Source: an uncultured Oscillospiraceae bacterium
GTDB taxonomy: Bacteria; Bacillota; Clostridia; Oscillospirales; Oscillospiraceae
Assembly (NCBI GenBank): GCA_947624985.1
Contig: CANQMO010000014.1
Location: 17,857 to 81,856 of the forward strand
DNA length: 64,000 nt
Direction: 5' to 3'
Positions 15,363 through 24,546 of the stretch are shown here, in pieces. A program made the translations under genes and the position numbers. Positions within the stretch are counted from its first letter, which is position 1; each line of letters opens with the position of its first letter. The notes beneath the pieces were generated by a model. That model saw nothing but the letters and a program-made list of their open reading frames with translations. It did no database searches and was not told the origin of the DNA.

Positions 15363-15827
15363 ATGGCGACGGGCAAGTATGAGCGGTGGCTCACGCCGGA
15401 GGGGCTGGGCGAGATCGAGGCGTGGGCCCGGGACGGGCTCACTGACGAGCAACTGGCCCGGAAGATGGGCATAAGCAGAGAGACGCTGCGGGTCTGGGCG
15501 AAAAAGTATCCTGGCATTTCTGGCAGCGTCACGCGCGGGCGCGGCGGCGCGCGCGAACAGATTGAAAATGCAGTCTACAAGCGGGCACTGGGCTACACCG
15601 TGGAGGTGAAGGAGCCAATGAAGGTGCGCCGGCGGTTTTTTAATCCAACGACCGGGAAGATGGAGGAGCAGGAGGAGGTCGTCCAGGGGGTCCGAGAGGT
15701 ACATATCCCGCCGGACACGCGGGCGGCTCAGATGTGGCTGACCAACCGGGAGCGGGACCGGTGGGCGGAACACCCGACGCCCATCGACGGCCAGCGTGAG
15801 GCGGTCACGGTGGAGGTGGACTTGTGA
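15363..15827 (+). CDS. terS: Terminase small subunit (element 1)
   Basis: The 154-residue protein has an N-terminal helix-turn-helix (DEQLARKMGISRETLRVWAKKYPG) that would bind the pac or cos site. A middle part (RGGAREQIENAVYKRALGYTVE) is typical of small terminases, followed by a segment for ring assembly. The AGGAGG site and ATG are clear. It overlaps the large subunit by four bases. It differs from the TerS-like protein of element 2. Confidence 0.85.
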   Translation: MATGKYERWLTPEGLGEIEAWARDGLTDEQLARKMGISRETLRVWAKKYPGISGSVTRGRGGAREQIENAVYKRALGYTVEVKEPMKVRRRFFNPTTGKMEEQEEVVQGVREVHIPPDTRAAQMWLTNRERDRWAEHPTPIDGQREAVTVEVDL

Positions 15828-17059
15828 GGGTCCGGTTGTCCGAACATATGGGCCCGGCATTTTACGATCTGGCCCGGGACGTGTTCCGGCACGGGCACAC
15901 ATACTACGACCTGAGCGGGGGCCGGGGCAGTCTGAAAAGCTCCACGGTGAGCCTGCTGGTGCCGCTGCTGCTGATAACCCATCCGGGCACCCATGCGCTG
16001 GTGCTGCGCAAGGTGGCAAACACCATGCGGGACAGCGTGTTTGCCCAGTATAGCTGGGCGGTGGCGGAGCTTGGGATGGCGGACTATTGGACGGCTCGGG
16101 TGTCGCCCATGGAACTGGTCTACCGCCCCACCGGACAGAAGATCATGTTCCGGGGCGCCGACGACCCCATGAAGATCAAGTCCATCAAGGCCCCGTTCGG
16201 CTACATCGCCGTGACCCATTTCGAGGAAAAGGACCAGTTCGCCGGTCGGGAGGAGATCCGGAACATACTTCAGTCAACCATGCGCGGCGGGGACGTGTTC
16301 TGGAACTTCGAGAGCTACAACCCGCCCATCAGCCGGGACAACTGGGCAAACCTGGACACGGCCAAACCCATGCCGGACCGCCTGGTCCACAAGAGCAGCT
16401 ATCTGGACGCGCCGGCCCAGTGGCTGGGAGAGGAGTTCCTGGCGGCGGCGGATCACCTGAAGGCGGCAGACCCCCGGGCCTATGAGCATGAGTACCTGGG
16501 CGTGGCCACCGGCACCGGGGCCAATGTCTTTGAGAAGGTGGAGGTCCGGCGGATCACCGACGAGGAGATAGAGCGTCAGGACCGGATATTCCAGGGGGTG
16601 GACTGGGGGTGGTTCCCGGATCAGTTCGCTTTCCTGCGGACCGGGTATGAGGCCGCCCAGGAGAAGATATGGCTGCTGGATGAGCTTTATGGCAACAAGC
16701 TGAGCAACCAGGCGACGGCCAAGTGGATCAAGGACCACGGCTACACGGACTATGTGATAGCCTGCGACAGCGCGGAGCCCAAAAGCGTTGATGATTACCG
16801 TGGCGCCGGGCTGCCGGCCCGGGGCGCGATCAAGGGGCCCGGAAGCGTGGATTATGGCTTCAAGTGGCTCCAGACACGGACGCTGGTGATCGACCCGGAG
16901 CGGACACCGGCGGCGTACCGGGAGATCATGCACTACGAATATGAGCGGGACCGGGCCGGGAACATCATCAGCGGGTACCCGGACAAGGATGATCACGCTA
17001 TATCGGCTCTGCGCTATGCGTATGAGTCGCTTTTCAACAGGAGAGGTACGACGGCATGA
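15824..17059 (+). CDS. terL: Terminase large subunit (element 1)
   Basis: The 411-residue ATPase-nuclease packages DNA into the procapsid. A Walker A-type GGRGSLKSST lies at residues 32-41. The nuclease part carries VDWGWFPDQ and later CDSAEP and a DKDDHAISALRY segment with the acidic residues expected for an RNase H-like active site (Terminase_3/PBSX type). The length is normal. It is the only large terminase in the window, so element 2 must use it or another helper's. Confidence 0.93.
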   Translation: MRVRLSEHMGPAFYDLARDVFRHGHTYYDLSGGRGSLKSSTVSLLVPLLLITHPGTHALVLRKVANTMRDSVFAQYSWAVAELGMADYWTARVSPMELVYRPTGQKIMFRGADDPMKIKSIKAPFGYIAVTHFEEKDQFAGREEIRNILQSTMRGGDVFWNFESYNPPISRDNWANLDTAKPMPDRLVHKSSYLDAPAQWLGEEFLAAADHLKAADPRAYEHEYLGVATGTGANVFEKVEVRRITDEEIERQDRIFQGVDWGWFPDQFAFLRTGYEAAQEKIWLLDELYGNKLSNQATAKWIKDHGYTDYVIACDSAEPKSVDDYRGAGLPARGAIKGPGSVDYGFKWLQTRTLVIDPERTPAAYREIMHYEYERDRAGNIISGYPDKDDHAISALRYAYESLFNRRGTTA

Positions 17060-17406
17060 ACGTGACGGTGAATGTGCTGGGAACAGAATACGACGTCAAG
17101 GAGGTCACGCAGGATCTGCTGCCCGATGGGGCGGACGGATATTGCGACTTGTCGGAGCACGTCTGTGCGGTCGATGGCTATGCGGAGGACAAGGCAAAAA
17201 CACCGGCCCAACGGCTGAAAGAATCGATCTTGTCGGATCTGGATGTGCAGATCAAAAAGAATAAGCGGCATGAGATCGTCCACGCGTTTCTGAACGAGAG
17301 TGGGCTGTGGGAAAACAGCTGGGCGAGAAATGAAGAAATGGTGGACTGGATCGCCATCCAGGGGCCGAAGATATACCGGGCCTGGGAGGCTGCCGGCGCG
17401 CTGTGA
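17056..17406 (+). CDS. HEXXH-containing small protein
   Basis: The 116-residue protein contains RHEIVHAFLNESGL, a perfect HEXXH zinc-metalloprotease signature with a downstream Glu, around residue 76. It starts in a 4-base overlap with the large terminase. Families of this kind occur between packaging genes of Clostridia phages, but their substrate is unknown. It might process a structural protein or bind metal without catalysis. Confidence 0.65.
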   Translation: MNVTVNVLGTEYDVKEVTQDLLPDGADGYCDLSEHVCAVDGYAEDKAKTPAQRLKESILSDLDVQIKKNKRHEIVHAFLNESGLWENSWARNEEMVDWIAIQGPKIYRAWEAAGAL

Positions 17407-17441
17407 CGGCTGGGTGATAAAAAACGAAAGGAGACGAGGAT

Positions 17442-17825
17442 ATGGGAGGCAGAGGAGCGTCTAGTGGTGGCGGTGATGGCGTTTTCCCGTCGAAAAAAGA
17501 AAGAACAATAGAGACCATATATAGAGAACAGCGCGGTTTTCAGAAGTCGTACTACAAGGACGAGGTGCTTGAAGCCAGAAGTGACGGCAAAGGGAATGTA
17601 ACATTTAGTTATGCAACTGGCGGGCAGTATGAAAAAACGGCCAAAACGAATAGGACAAACTATGTGACGTTCAAGCTGCGCGCAGGGGCTATAAATGGCG
17701 AGACCTTTAATGTAAATTGGTCAAAAGTAAAGTCGATATCTGGGCATACATACAGTCTCCGCGATGAAGCGAAGGCTGCGGGGCTGAAGTGGGACGGCGA
17801 AACAAAAAAATGGATCAGAAAATGA
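17442..17825 (+). CDS. GGRG-leader protein with DUF5710-like C terminus
   Basis: The 127-residue product starts MGGRGASSGGG, a leader repeatedly seen on Clostridia phage proteins of unknown role. It ends in a short domain (DEAKAAGLKWDGETKKWIRK) resembling DUF5710. The sequence is visibly richer in A/T than the terminase and portal genes and is set between them, so it looks inserted. Confidence 0.6.
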   Translation: MGGRGASSGGGDGVFPSKKERTIETIYREQRGFQKSYYKDEVLEARSDGKGNVTFSYATGGQYEKTAKTNRTNYVTFKLRAGAINGETFNVNWSKVKSISGHTYSLRDEAKAAGLKWDGETKKWIRK

Positions 17826-17835
17826 CATCTTTATT

Positions 17836-18507
17836 ATGATAAACTTTGAAAATCTGGACAAATGCATATTTCCGGGCGTGGGGAAGTACGGAATACCACA
17901 ACTGGAACCTGTCAATGAATATCCAGAGGGCGAGTTCATCCCTGTCAATTACCACTATACGGCCAAAGACCGCGCAGAAAAGATAATCCATTTTTTTGTT
18001 GATGATACGCTGTTCATCCGCCAGTGGAATCAGCCAGATAAGTACATACCCGCGTTGAAGCAATTCGAGGCTATATGCGCTCCTGACTTCTCAACATACA
18101 CCGATATGCCGCTGGCAATGCAGATATACAACCATTACCGTAAGCATTGGCTGGCGGCGTACTGGCAAATGCAGGGAATGACAGTATATCCGACAATATC
18201 ATGGAGTACGCCTGACAGTTACGATTGGTGTTTTGATGGTGAGCCTGTCGGCGGCATTGTGGCAATATCAAGCGTCGGGGTCGCAAGGGATAAAGAGGCA
18301 AAGCGGTTGTTCCTGCAAGGCTATGACGAGATGATGAAACGGCTTGACCCGTCATGGGTGATATTCTACGGGACTGTTTTTGAAGAATGTGACTGGAACG
18401 TAATACGAGTCAAACCTTTCGGCGCAGCCTTTACACAGCGTGGAAAAGAGGCGGCGCTAAAGAGGGAAGCCGAAATGTATTATGACAGTATACTCTGTCG
18501 GGATTGA
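17836..18507 (+). CDS. DUF4417 protein, probable inserted cargo gene
   Basis: The 223-residue protein has the DUF4417 pattern: YPTISWSTPDSYDWCFDG near residue 115, then SSVGV and a late WVIFYGTVF segment. The family occurs in phages and mobile elements with no settled function. With its neighbour it forms an A/T-richer block between the terminase and portal genes. It ends five bases before the portal start. Confidence 0.75.
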   Translation: MINFENLDKCIFPGVGKYGIPQLEPVNEYPEGEFIPVNYHYTAKDRAEKIIHFFVDDTLFIRQWNQPDKYIPALKQFEAICAPDFSTYTDMPLAMQIYNHYRKHWLAAYWQMQGMTVYPTISWSTPDSYDWCFDGEPVGGIVAISSVGVARDKEAKRLFLQGYDEMMKRLDPSWVIFYGTVFEECDWNVIRVKPFGAAFTQRGKEAALKREAEMYYDSILCRD

Positions 18508-18511
18508 TGAT

Positions 18512-19915
18512 ATGGGACTGTTTGCAAGGATCAAGGGGTGGATCGACATGCACCTGAGGACCAGGGCGAAAGAGGTATACGGCATACGGGCGGCAACCTC
18601 CGTGGATATGGATAAGTTCGTTGACCGCTGCGCGGAAGTCTACCGGGGAAACCCGTACTGGCTGGACAGCGAGCATGGCATCCGGACGGTTAATTTTGCG
18701 AAGTCGGTCTGCTCGGAGACGGCGCGGCTGACCATGATGGGCACAAAGATCACCATCGGCGGCGAGAGCCAGCGTGCGGCGTGGCTACAGGAGCAGGTCG
18801 ACCAGATGTGGCCGAGGCTGCGGGAGTGGGTAGAAAAGGGCTGCGCCCTGGGCACCGTGATCCTGCGGCCCTGCGGCGACGGGGTGGAGTGCCTGGAGCC
18901 GGACCAGTTCGTCGTCACAGATACCAGCGGAGAGATCATCACCGGCGTTGTGTTCATCAGCCGCGAGTATGAGGAGCCGGAGCGGTACTTCACCAAACTG
19001 GAGTATCACCACTTCCTCCCGGACGGGGCCTATGCCATCTCCAACCGCTGTTTTCTGGGCCACTCTGAGCGGGACGACGGTAAGCCGGTGCCAATCGAGG
19101 CGACGCCGTGGGCGGATCTGGCCGAGGACGTGACCGTGGAGAATCTGACCGGGCCCCTGTTTGGGGTGCTGCGCATGCCGGGCGCCAACAACAAGAGCAA
19201 GAGCGCCGTGATGGGCATGCCGGTGTTCGCCGACGCGCTGGAGGAACTGCGGGACCTGGACGTGGCGTACAGCCGCATGACCACCGAGATATATGACAGC
19301 CGCCGGCTCGCCATGATCGACGACAGGCTGCTCCAACAGGCGGGGACGAAGGTGGGCGCGGCGGAAAAGGTGGAACTGCCGGACTATGTGCGCAAGGTGA
19401 GCGGCGTGGGCCCGGAGGAGTATTATCAGGAGATCAACCCGGCGCTGAACACGTCGGACCGGCTGGTGGGGCTCAACGCCATATTGAATCAGATCGGATT
19501 CAAGTGCGGCTTTTCCAACGGCGCGTTCGTTTTCAACGAGAAGCGGGGCGTGGCCACGGCGACCCAGGTAGAGAGCGAGGATCAGCGGACCATCCAGTTG
19601 ATCAAGGACGTGCGGGACAAGCTGGAGGCGGCCATGGACGCGCTGCTGTATGCCCTCAATGTTTTTGCCGATCTCTACGACCTGGCCCCTGCGGGCGTCT
19701 GGGAGGTAAATTATGATTTTGGCGACATCACCTATAACCGGGAGGAGGACCGGGCCCGGTGGCTGTCCTATGTGATACAGGGCGTGGTACCGCCGTGGAC
19801 GCTGCTGGCCAAGTTCGAGGGCATGAGCGAGGAGGAAGCCCGGGCCATGGTGGACGAGGCTGCGGGCGCTGCCCAGACGCCGCCGCCGGGGACCGGATTT
19901 GGGAATGATGTGTAA
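18512..19915 (+). CDS. Phage portal protein
   Basis: The roughly 467-residue protein has the SPP1 gp6-like portal pattern: a helical start (MGLFARIKGWIDMHL), a wing region, LGTVILRPC, and a C-terminal LNAILNQIGFKCGFSNGAFVF segment followed by long helices. Twelve copies would form the ring through which DNA enters. ATG 18512 is chosen over the ORF-track start, which lies inside DUF4417. The ribosome site is weak (TCGGGA). Confidence 0.9.
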   Translation: MGLFARIKGWIDMHLRTRAKEVYGIRAATSVDMDKFVDRCAEVYRGNPYWLDSEHGIRTVNFAKSVCSETARLTMMGTKITIGGESQRAAWLQEQVDQMWPRLREWVEKGCALGTVILRPCGDGVECLEPDQFVVTDTSGEIITGVVFISREYEEPERYFTKLEYHHFLPDGAYAISNRCFLGHSERDDGKPVPIEATPWADLAEDVTVENLTGPLFGVLRMPGANNKSKSAVMGMPVFADALEELRDLDVAYSRMTTEIYDSRRLAMIDDRLLQQAGTKVGAAEKVELPDYVRKVSGVGPEEYYQEINPALNTSDRLVGLNAILNQIGFKCGFSNGAFVFNEKRGVATATQVESEDQRTIQLIKDVRDKLEAAMDALLYALNVFADLYDLAPAGVWEVNYDFGDITYNREEDRARWLSYVIQGVVPPWTLLAKFEGMSEEEARAMVDEAAGAAQTPPPGTGFGNDV

Positions 19916-19917
19916 CA

Positions 19918-21162
19918 ATGCTGACGCCTGAGTACAAACGGCGCGTTGCGGAGGGAAGCGAGATGATCGCGTCCCTTTTGCATGAGGAGATCATCAAGAT
20001 CATCGTCGAGGCCATTGTGACCAGGATGGAGCGGGGCGTTGATTACCGGCTGACGGCCCGGGACAGGTGGCTGCTGGAGACGTTGCAGACCGCCGGGTAT
20101 CTCCGGGCGGATCTGGAGCGGGAGATCGCCGCCAAGACAAAGCTCATGCTCAGCGAGATACAGGACGCCTTCCAGGACGCCGCTGTGCGGAACATGGCCT
20201 GGGATGACGCGGTGTACAAGGCCGCCGGCCTGGAGCCGCCGCCCATGCGCCAGTCTCCTTACCTGCTGCGGCTGGTGCAGCGGGGCTACGAAAAGACCGC
20301 GGGGGAGTGGGTCAACTTCACCGGGACCCTGGCGGACACGACGCAGCAGGTGTTTATTAGGGAGTGCGACAAGGCGTACAACCTGGTGGCGTCGGGGGCC
20401 ATGGGGCAGGATCAGGCGGTGCGCCAGGCGGTGGATACCGTGGCCAGCGAGGGCGTGGTGGTGAAGTACACCCGCCAGCGGCCCGACGGGACCCGGTACG
20501 TCTACCACACGGATACCATCGAGACGGCCACGGCCCGGGCGGTGCGGACCGGCGTGGGACAGGCATGCGGGGAGATGACCCTGGCCCGGATGGAGGAGAT
20601 GGACTGGGACATCGTGCTGGTCACCGCCCACCTGGGGGCCCGGACCGGCGACGGCGGGGAGAATTTTACCAATCACTTCTGGCTGCAAGGTAAATTCTAC
20701 AGCCGGGACGGGTCCGACAAGCGCTTCCCGCCGCTGAGCGTGTGCGGGATCGGGGACGTGCAGGGCCTACTGGGGGCCAATTGCCGGCACAGCATAGGCC
20801 CGGGGGACGGACGGTTCATCCCCGACGAGCTTAAGATCGACAGCGAGGAAAACCAGCTCCGGGAGGAGCAGGAACAGAAACAGCGGAAGCTGGAGCGGAC
20901 CATCCGCAAGACCAAGCGGGAGGTCCAGGGCCTGAAAACGGCCATGGACGCGGCGGAGGACCCGGCGGACAAGGCGGCCTTGAAGGCCCGGTACCAACAG
21001 CAGGCCCTGAAGCTCCGGGAGCAGAACCGGGCATATCAGGATTACTGCGACGAGACCGGGCTCAAGACCCAGAGCGAGCGGCTGCATATCGCCGGCTGGG
21101 ACCGGAAACAGGCGGCAGCAGCCTCCGGCGCGGCCCGCACCGCGGCGAAAGTGATGAGCTGA
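19918..21162 (+). CDS. Phage minor capsid protein 2 (head morphogenesis)
   Basis: The 414-residue protein belongs to the minor capsid protein 2 family. The conserved features are EWVNFTGTLADTTQQ near residue 125, RQRPDGTRYVYHTDTIETATARAVRTG near 190, and GANCRHSIGPG near 285. A charged coiled coil closes the protein. It is thought to sit inside the portal vertex. It starts three bases after the portal stop. Confidence 0.88.
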   Translation: MLTPEYKRRVAEGSEMIASLLHEEIIKIIVEAIVTRMERGVDYRLTARDRWLLETLQTAGYLRADLEREIAAKTKLMLSEIQDAFQDAAVRNMAWDDAVYKAAGLEPPPMRQSPYLLRLVQRGYEKTAGEWVNFTGTLADTTQQVFIRECDKAYNLVASGAMGQDQAVRQAVDTVASEGVVVKYTRQRPDGTRYVYHTDTIETATARAVRTGVGQACGEMTLARMEEMDWDIVLVTAHLGARTGDGGENFTNHFWLQGKFYSRDGSDKRFPPLSVCGIGDVQGLLGANCRHSIGPGDGRFIPDELKIDSEENQLREEQEQKQRKLERTIRKTKREVQGLKTAMDAAEDPADKAALKARYQQQALKLREQNRAYQDYCDETGLKTQSERLHIAGWDRKQAAAASGAARTAAKVMS

Positions 21163-21185
21163 CGATAAAATACCAGTTGACGAAA

Positions 21186-21214
21186 GCGCAGTGCGTTTTG
21201 CACCGTGCTTTTTT
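21186..21214 (+). terminator. Probable terminator before the scaffold gene
   Basis: GCGCAGTGC pairs with GCACCGTGC with one wobble and one mismatch, followed by six T. It may reduce transcription into the scaffold and capsid genes. Confidence 0.5.
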
Positions 21215-21315
21215 CAAACCCAATTTCGCTGGTACCGGGCGTGAACAGGTACGACCCGCGCGGGGGTCGCGTCCCCGTAAAACAGCCGCGTAGCGGGGGA
21301 AAGGAAAGGAAACGT

Positions 21316-21936
21316 ATGAAGCGAGAATTTTTGGAGGGCCTTGACCTGGGCGACGGCGCCAAACTTCCGAAGAAAGCTGTGGAGGCCATCATGGCCGAAC
21401 ACGGGAAAACGCTCAATCAGCTGACCAGTGATCGTGACGCTTGGCGGCAGCGAGCCGAGACCGCCGAGGCGATAGTCCAGAAAATCCCCAAGGACCAAGA
21501 CCCGGCAAAGCTGGTGGAGGCGCTGAACGAGGCGCAGACCGCACTGGAGACCGCCAAGACGGACTACGACAATAAGCTGGCGGCCCGGGACTTCGACGAC
21601 GCCCTGCGTGCGGCCATGCAGGAGTATAAGTTCACCTCTCCCGGGGCGCAACGCGACGCCGAACGCCAGATCCGGGAAGCCGGCATGTCGGCCCGGGACG
21701 GTAAGATCCTGGGCTTGAAGGAGTTTATGGACGATCTCCGGGAAAAGGACCCCTCCGCTTTTGTGGATGAGCAGGCGGAGAAGGCCGAGGCCGACAAGGC
21801 CCACTTCACCAGGCGCACCACAGACGGCGGGAAGGACAAAAAAACCATGACCCGCGACGAGATCATGGCCATGCCGGACCGGGCGGCCCGGCGAAAGGCC
21901 ATCGCAGAAAATATGGAACTTTTTGAAAACAAATAA
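21316..21936 (+). CDS. Phage scaffold protein (GP20 family)
   Basis: The 206-residue protein is mostly charged coiled coil (about residues 35-115) with the GP20-type ending TMTRDEIMAMPDRAARRKAIAENMELF. It should guide capsid assembly and leave or be degraded before packaging. ATG 21316 follows GGAAAGGAAACGT. The ORF-track extension to 21205 lacks a ribosome site. Confidence 0.88.
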   Translation: MKREFLEGLDLGDGAKLPKKAVEAIMAEHGKTLNQLTSDRDAWRQRAETAEAIVQKIPKDQDPAKLVEALNEAQTALETAKTDYDNKLAARDFDDALRAAMQEYKFTSPGAQRDAERQIREAGMSARDGKILGLKEFMDDLREKDPSAFVDEQAEKAEADKAHFTRRTTDGGKDKKTMTRDEIMAMPDRAARRKAIAENMELFENK

Positions 21937-21951
21937 GGAGGATTTTTTATC

Positions 21952-23106
21952 ATGGCAGAAAATAACCTGATCGTAAGTGCGGACCTCGCCCGCGTGCGCG
22001 AGGTCGAGTTTGTCAATAGTTTCGGCGATTCCATCAAGAAGCTTATGGAGGCGCTGGCTGTGACCCGCAAGATCCCGAAGAAGTCCGGCACGGTGCTGAA
22101 GGTCTACAAGGCCGTAGGTAACTTGCAGAGCGGCGATGTGGCCCCGGGCGAGATCATCCCTCTGAGCAAGTACAAGACCGAGGGTAAGGAGCTCGGCGCC
22201 ATCAAGATGAAGAAGTGGCGGAAGGCCGTCACGGCGGAGGCCATTGAGGAACGTGGCTTTGATCAGGCGGTGGATGATACCACCGCTGAAATGCTCAAGG
22301 ACGTGCAGAAGGGGATCCGGAAGGACTTCTTCGACTTTCTGGCAACCGGGACCGCCACGGCACGGGGCGACACGTTCCAGGCGGCGCTGGCCCGGGCGTG
22401 GGGGCAGTTGCAGGTGCTGTTCGATGATGACGGCGTCGCCAGCGTGTTCTTCATGAACCCCATGGACGTGGCCGATTATCTGGCCAACGCGCCCATCACC
22501 ATGCAGACGGCTTTTGGGATGAGCTATGCCGAGAACTTTCTGGGTCTTGGTACCGTGATCTTGAACGGATCAGTGCCCCAGGGCAAAATCTTTGCCACGG
22601 CCAAGGATAACCTGGTCCTGTACTATATCCAGGTGGACGACGCAGACCTGGGCAAGGCGTTCACCTTCACCACCGACGACACCGGGTACATTGGCATCCA
22701 CGAGGTAGCCGACTATGCCAACCTGACGGCCTCTGATACGGTGGTTTGCGGCATGCAGCTTCTGGCTGAGCGGCTGGACGGGATCGTGGTGGCCACCATC
22801 GGCCCGGAGACCGCGCCCACCATCGGCAAGCTGACGGTTTCCAGCGGCGAGGGCACCAGCGAGGGCAAGACCAAGCTGACTGTCACCGAGGGTAAGCTGG
22901 ACGCCGCCAACAGCTACAAGTATCGTCTGGGCGACCACGCCGACGATGTCGCATATGGCCAGAACGTCAAACAGTGGAAGGTGTGGGACGGCTCCGCCGA
23001 GATCGACGCCACCACCGGCCAGACGCTTACCCTGGTGGAGTGCAACAAGGAGTACGGGGCTGTGGCTGTGGGCTCCTGCACTGTGACCGCCAAGGCCGGC
23101 GCGTAA
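21952..23106 (+). CDS. Major capsid protein with added C-terminal domain
   Basis: The 384-residue protein has an HK97-like capsid core over the first 285 residues (for example KKWRKAVTAEAIEERGFDQAVDDTTAEMLKD and FFMNPMDVADYL). A roughly 100-residue beta-rich Ser/Thr/Lys-rich domain follows, likely displayed on the capsid surface. There is no separate protease and no N-terminal delta domain, consistent with a separate scaffold. AGGAGG lies before the ATG. Confidence 0.9.
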   Translation: MAENNLIVSADLARVREVEFVNSFGDSIKKLMEALAVTRKIPKKSGTVLKVYKAVGNLQSGDVAPGEIIPLSKYKTEGKELGAIKMKKWRKAVTAEAIEERGFDQAVDDTTAEMLKDVQKGIRKDFFDFLATGTATARGDTFQAALARAWGQLQVLFDDDGVASVFFMNPMDVADYLANAPITMQTAFGMSYAENFLGLGTVILNGSVPQGKIFATAKDNLVLYYIQVDDADLGKAFTFTTDDTGYIGIHEVADYANLTASDTVVCGMQLLAERLDGIVVATIGPETAPTIGKLTVSSGEGTSEGKTKLTVTEGKLDAANSYKYRLGDHADDVAYGQNVKQWKVWDGSAEIDATTGQTLTLVECNKEYGAVAVGSCTVTAKAGA

Positions 23107-23116
23107 GGAGACGCCC

Positions 23117-23632
23117 ATGTCGTATGCGACCTATGAGGATTTCAAGGCGCTGTACGGCGACGGGAAACTGGACGAGGCGGGTTTTTCCCGCCTCGTCTGG
23201 GAGGCGGAGAAGCTGATGGACGACGCCACCACGGGCGCGGACGGCGTGCGCAAGCTCCGGGCGGCCCCGCCGAAGTGCAAGTGTGATAAAGAGGCTGTCA
23301 AACGCTGCGCCTGTGCCCTGGTGGACACGCTCCGGCAGATAGAGGAGGCGGCGGAGAATATCCGCCGGGCCCAGGGATACACAGAGAACGCCGACGGGAC
23401 CTTGCAGGGCCGGGTGATCACGTCCCGGTCCGCCGGCGGAGAATCCATCAGCTACGCCACCGGCAGCGCCGCCAAGAGCGGGACGACCGCGATCGACGCC
23501 GCCGTGAGCGACATGACGGCCCGGGAACGGCTTTTCGCCGACACGGTGCGCCGGTACCTGTCCGGCGTGCCGGACGCCAACGGGGTCAATCTGCTTTACA
23601 TGGGGCCATATCCCGTGAGGATGGAGGCGTGA
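23117..23632 (+). CDS. Head-tail connector protein
   Basis: The 171-residue protein has the gp6/gp15-like helical start (YATYEDFKALYGDGKL...FSRLVWEAEKLMDDATTGADG) and a CKCDKEAVKRCACALVD segment. It lies directly after the capsid gene, the usual place of the adaptor that joins portal and tail. Confidence 0.8.
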   Translation: MSYATYEDFKALYGDGKLDEAGFSRLVWEAEKLMDDATTGADGVRKLRAAPPKCKCDKEAVKRCACALVDTLRQIEEAAENIRRAQGYTENADGTLQGRVITSRSAGGESISYATGSAAKSGTTAIDAAVSDMTARERLFADTVRRYLSGVPDANGVNLLYMGPYPVRMEA

Positions 23633-23634
23633 GA

Positions 23635-24078
23635 ATGTACGATAACACGGTCACGCTTTTCAACCGCTTGGAGCGGGACGGAGAACTGCTGTGGTACCCC
23701 ACGGTGATGACAGGCGTACACCTGGTGGATTCTGAGGCCGCCGTGGCGGCCAAATACGGCTATCAGCGGGGCGATAAGGCTTTGTTGTTCATCCACTACC
23801 TGGGCGGGCCGGACGAGCCGTCTGTGGGCGCGAAAAAATACCTGACGCCGAGGCGCTGGACAAGGGCGGAGGACCCATCCGGCGCGTTCACCTTCCAGAC
23901 GGGCGCGGACTTTGACTTTTTCATGGCCGGTAGATGGGAAGGCCCGTTCCCGGTCCGGGACGCGGATTACCCGGGCGGGTTCTACGACCACATGCAGGAC
24001 CAGTTCGACCGTGTGTGGGCCATCACCGGGGCGGAGAAGTTCGGCGTGATACCACATTTCGAGGTGACGGGACGATGA
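23635..24078 (+). CDS. Head-closure/minor structural protein
   Basis: The 147-residue beta-rich protein (MYDNTVTLFNRLERDGEL...) matches the small minor structural proteins that follow the connector in Clostridia siphophages. ATG 23635 is chosen because GGAGG lies seven bases upstream. It overlaps the next start by ATGA. Confidence 0.65.
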   Translation: MYDNTVTLFNRLERDGELLWYPTVMTGVHLVDSEAAVAAKYGYQRGDKALLFIHYLGGPDEPSVGAKKYLTPRRWTRAEDPSGAFTFQTGADFDFFMAGRWEGPFPVRDADYPGGFYDHMQDQFDRVWAITGAEKFGVIPHFEVTGR

Positions 24079-24545
24079 GCGAGCTTTATAAGATCAAAGG
24101 CTTTGACCTGACAGCGGACGGGCTGGAGGTCCATGTGCATATGGGACCCACGACCGCCAGGCTCAAAAAGGCCCATCGGAATCTGAAAGTCAACATCATG
24201 AACGCCATGATGGGTTTTATGCCGATCCGGAATGGCGATCTCATAGGAAAGACCGAGACAGCCAACACGCTGCTGCTGGACGATGAGCGCATGTATGCCG
24301 CCGCCGGCACGGACGCCAACGGCGTGCCATACGGTAAGTTCCAATACGAGGGAAAAGTGATGATCGGCGAGGAGACCGGCTCGCCGTTTGCCAGAAAGAA
24401 TGAGAAAAAGGTGGTCACCGACAGGTCGTTAGACCAGCAGCATGGTGGACACCCATATGCCGTACCGCACTGGTTTGAGGTAGCCTGGAAAAAGTACGGG
24501 AAGCGGCTGATAGGGTACGCGCAGGACGATCTGGAGGGAAAGTGA
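24075..24545 (+). CDS. Minor capsid/tail-completion protein
   Basis: The 156-residue protein contains PYGKFQYEGKVMIGEETGSPFARKNEKKV and HPYAVPHWFEVAWKKYG, characteristic of the minor capsid proteins encoded between connector and tail tube in Gram-positive phages. It is translationally coupled to the previous gene. Confidence 0.75.
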   Translation: MSELYKIKGFDLTADGLEVHVHMGPTTARLKKAHRNLKVNIMNAMMGFMPIRNGDLIGKTETANTLLLDDERMYAAAGTDANGVPYGKFQYEGKVMIGEETGSPFARKNEKKVVTDRSLDQQHGGHPYAVPHWFEVAWKKYGKRLIGYAQDDLEGK

Positions 24546-24546
24546 T

